DNA from: an uncultured Ruminococcus sp.
GTDB lineage: Bacteria > Bacillota > Clostridia > Oscillospirales > Ruminococcaceae
Length of the DNA: 6,852 nt
Direction: 5' to 3'
NCBI GenBank assembly: GCA_900540005.1
Contig: UQEM01000130.1
Coordinates: forward strand, 1 to 6,852
Shown here: positions 6,805-6,852 of the stretch, piece by piece
Numbering within the stretch: position 1 is the first letter of the stretch
How the letters are laid out: each line of letters begins with the position of its first letter
Position numbers and translations under genes: made by a program
Notes under the pieces: generated by a model
Database searches by the model: none
What the model saw: only the letters and a program-made list of their open reading frames with translations
Told to the model about the DNA's origin: nothing

Positions 6805-6852
6805 CTGTCTCTTATACACATCTCCGAGCCCACGAGACTCGACGTCATCTCG
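6805..6852. other. Illumina Nextera adapter, index and P7 start (artefact)
   Basis: 6805-6823 is CTGTCTCTTATACACATCT, the Tn5 mosaic end as seen in adapter read-through. 6824-6838 is CCGAGCCCACGAGAC, the rest of the Nextera read-2 adapter. 6839-6846 is TCGACGTC, in the place of the 8-base i7 index; from memory it matches Nextera XT index N729. 6847-6852 is ATCTCG, the first bases of the P7 segment. The order and spacing match a library construct exactly. These 48 bases should be trimmed; they are not part of the genome. Confidence 0.98.

Noticed and set aside
1..6852. tRNA, rRNA, CRISPR array, insertion sequence, riboswitch or phage genes
   Set aside because: No clover-leaf, regularly spaced direct repeats, transposase, conserved aptamer or phage structural gene was visible on either strand. 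The Tn5 mosaic end at 6805 is from library preparation, not a natural transposon.

Overview
The window reads as chromosomal DNA of a low-to-moderate GC Gram-positive bacterium, most likely a Clostridia member of the Ruminococcus/Oscillospiraceae type. This is inferred from AddB/AddA in place of RecBCD, strong AGGAGG-type ribosome binding sites, sigma-A-like promoters and a secreted muramidase with the Thr-rich linker common in ruminococcal extracellular proteins. The right end carries Illumina Nextera adapter sequence, so the piece is almost certainly the end of an assembled contig, plausibly metagenomic.

Layout: (1) 1-79 is a short flank with two small imperfect dyads and no gene I can support. 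(2) 80-1036, minus strand, encodes a complete RluA-family 23S rRNA/tRNA pseudouridine synthase with an S4 domain. (3) 1037-1248 is a divergent intergenic region with a good sigma-A promoter for the rightward gene. (4) 1249-2895, plus strand, encodes a secreted protein with two tandem GH25 lysozyme domains behind a signal peptide and a Thr-rich linker. The second domain keeps the Asp-x-Glu catalytic pair but has lost several other active-site positions. (5) 2903-2935 is a perfect intrinsic terminator hairpin. (6) 2958-6296 encodes complete AddB, with Walker A, an intact nuclease motif and four Fe-S cysteines. (7) 6299-6804 encodes the first 168 codons of AddA, two bases after the addB stop. (8) 6805-6852 is not biological: it is the Nextera mosaic end, the read-2 adapter, an 8-base index and the first six bases of P7.

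How the genes relate: addB and addA form a translationally close pair whose products make the AddAB helicase-nuclease for double-strand break repair. The muramidase acts outside the cell and is separated from addBA by the terminator. The pseudouridine synthase is transcribed away from both. I see no evidence for a new biological system. The points most worth a second look are the adapter tail and its chimeric AddA C-terminus, the unequal decay of the two GH25 active sites, and the terminator that leaves no room for a separate addBA promoter.
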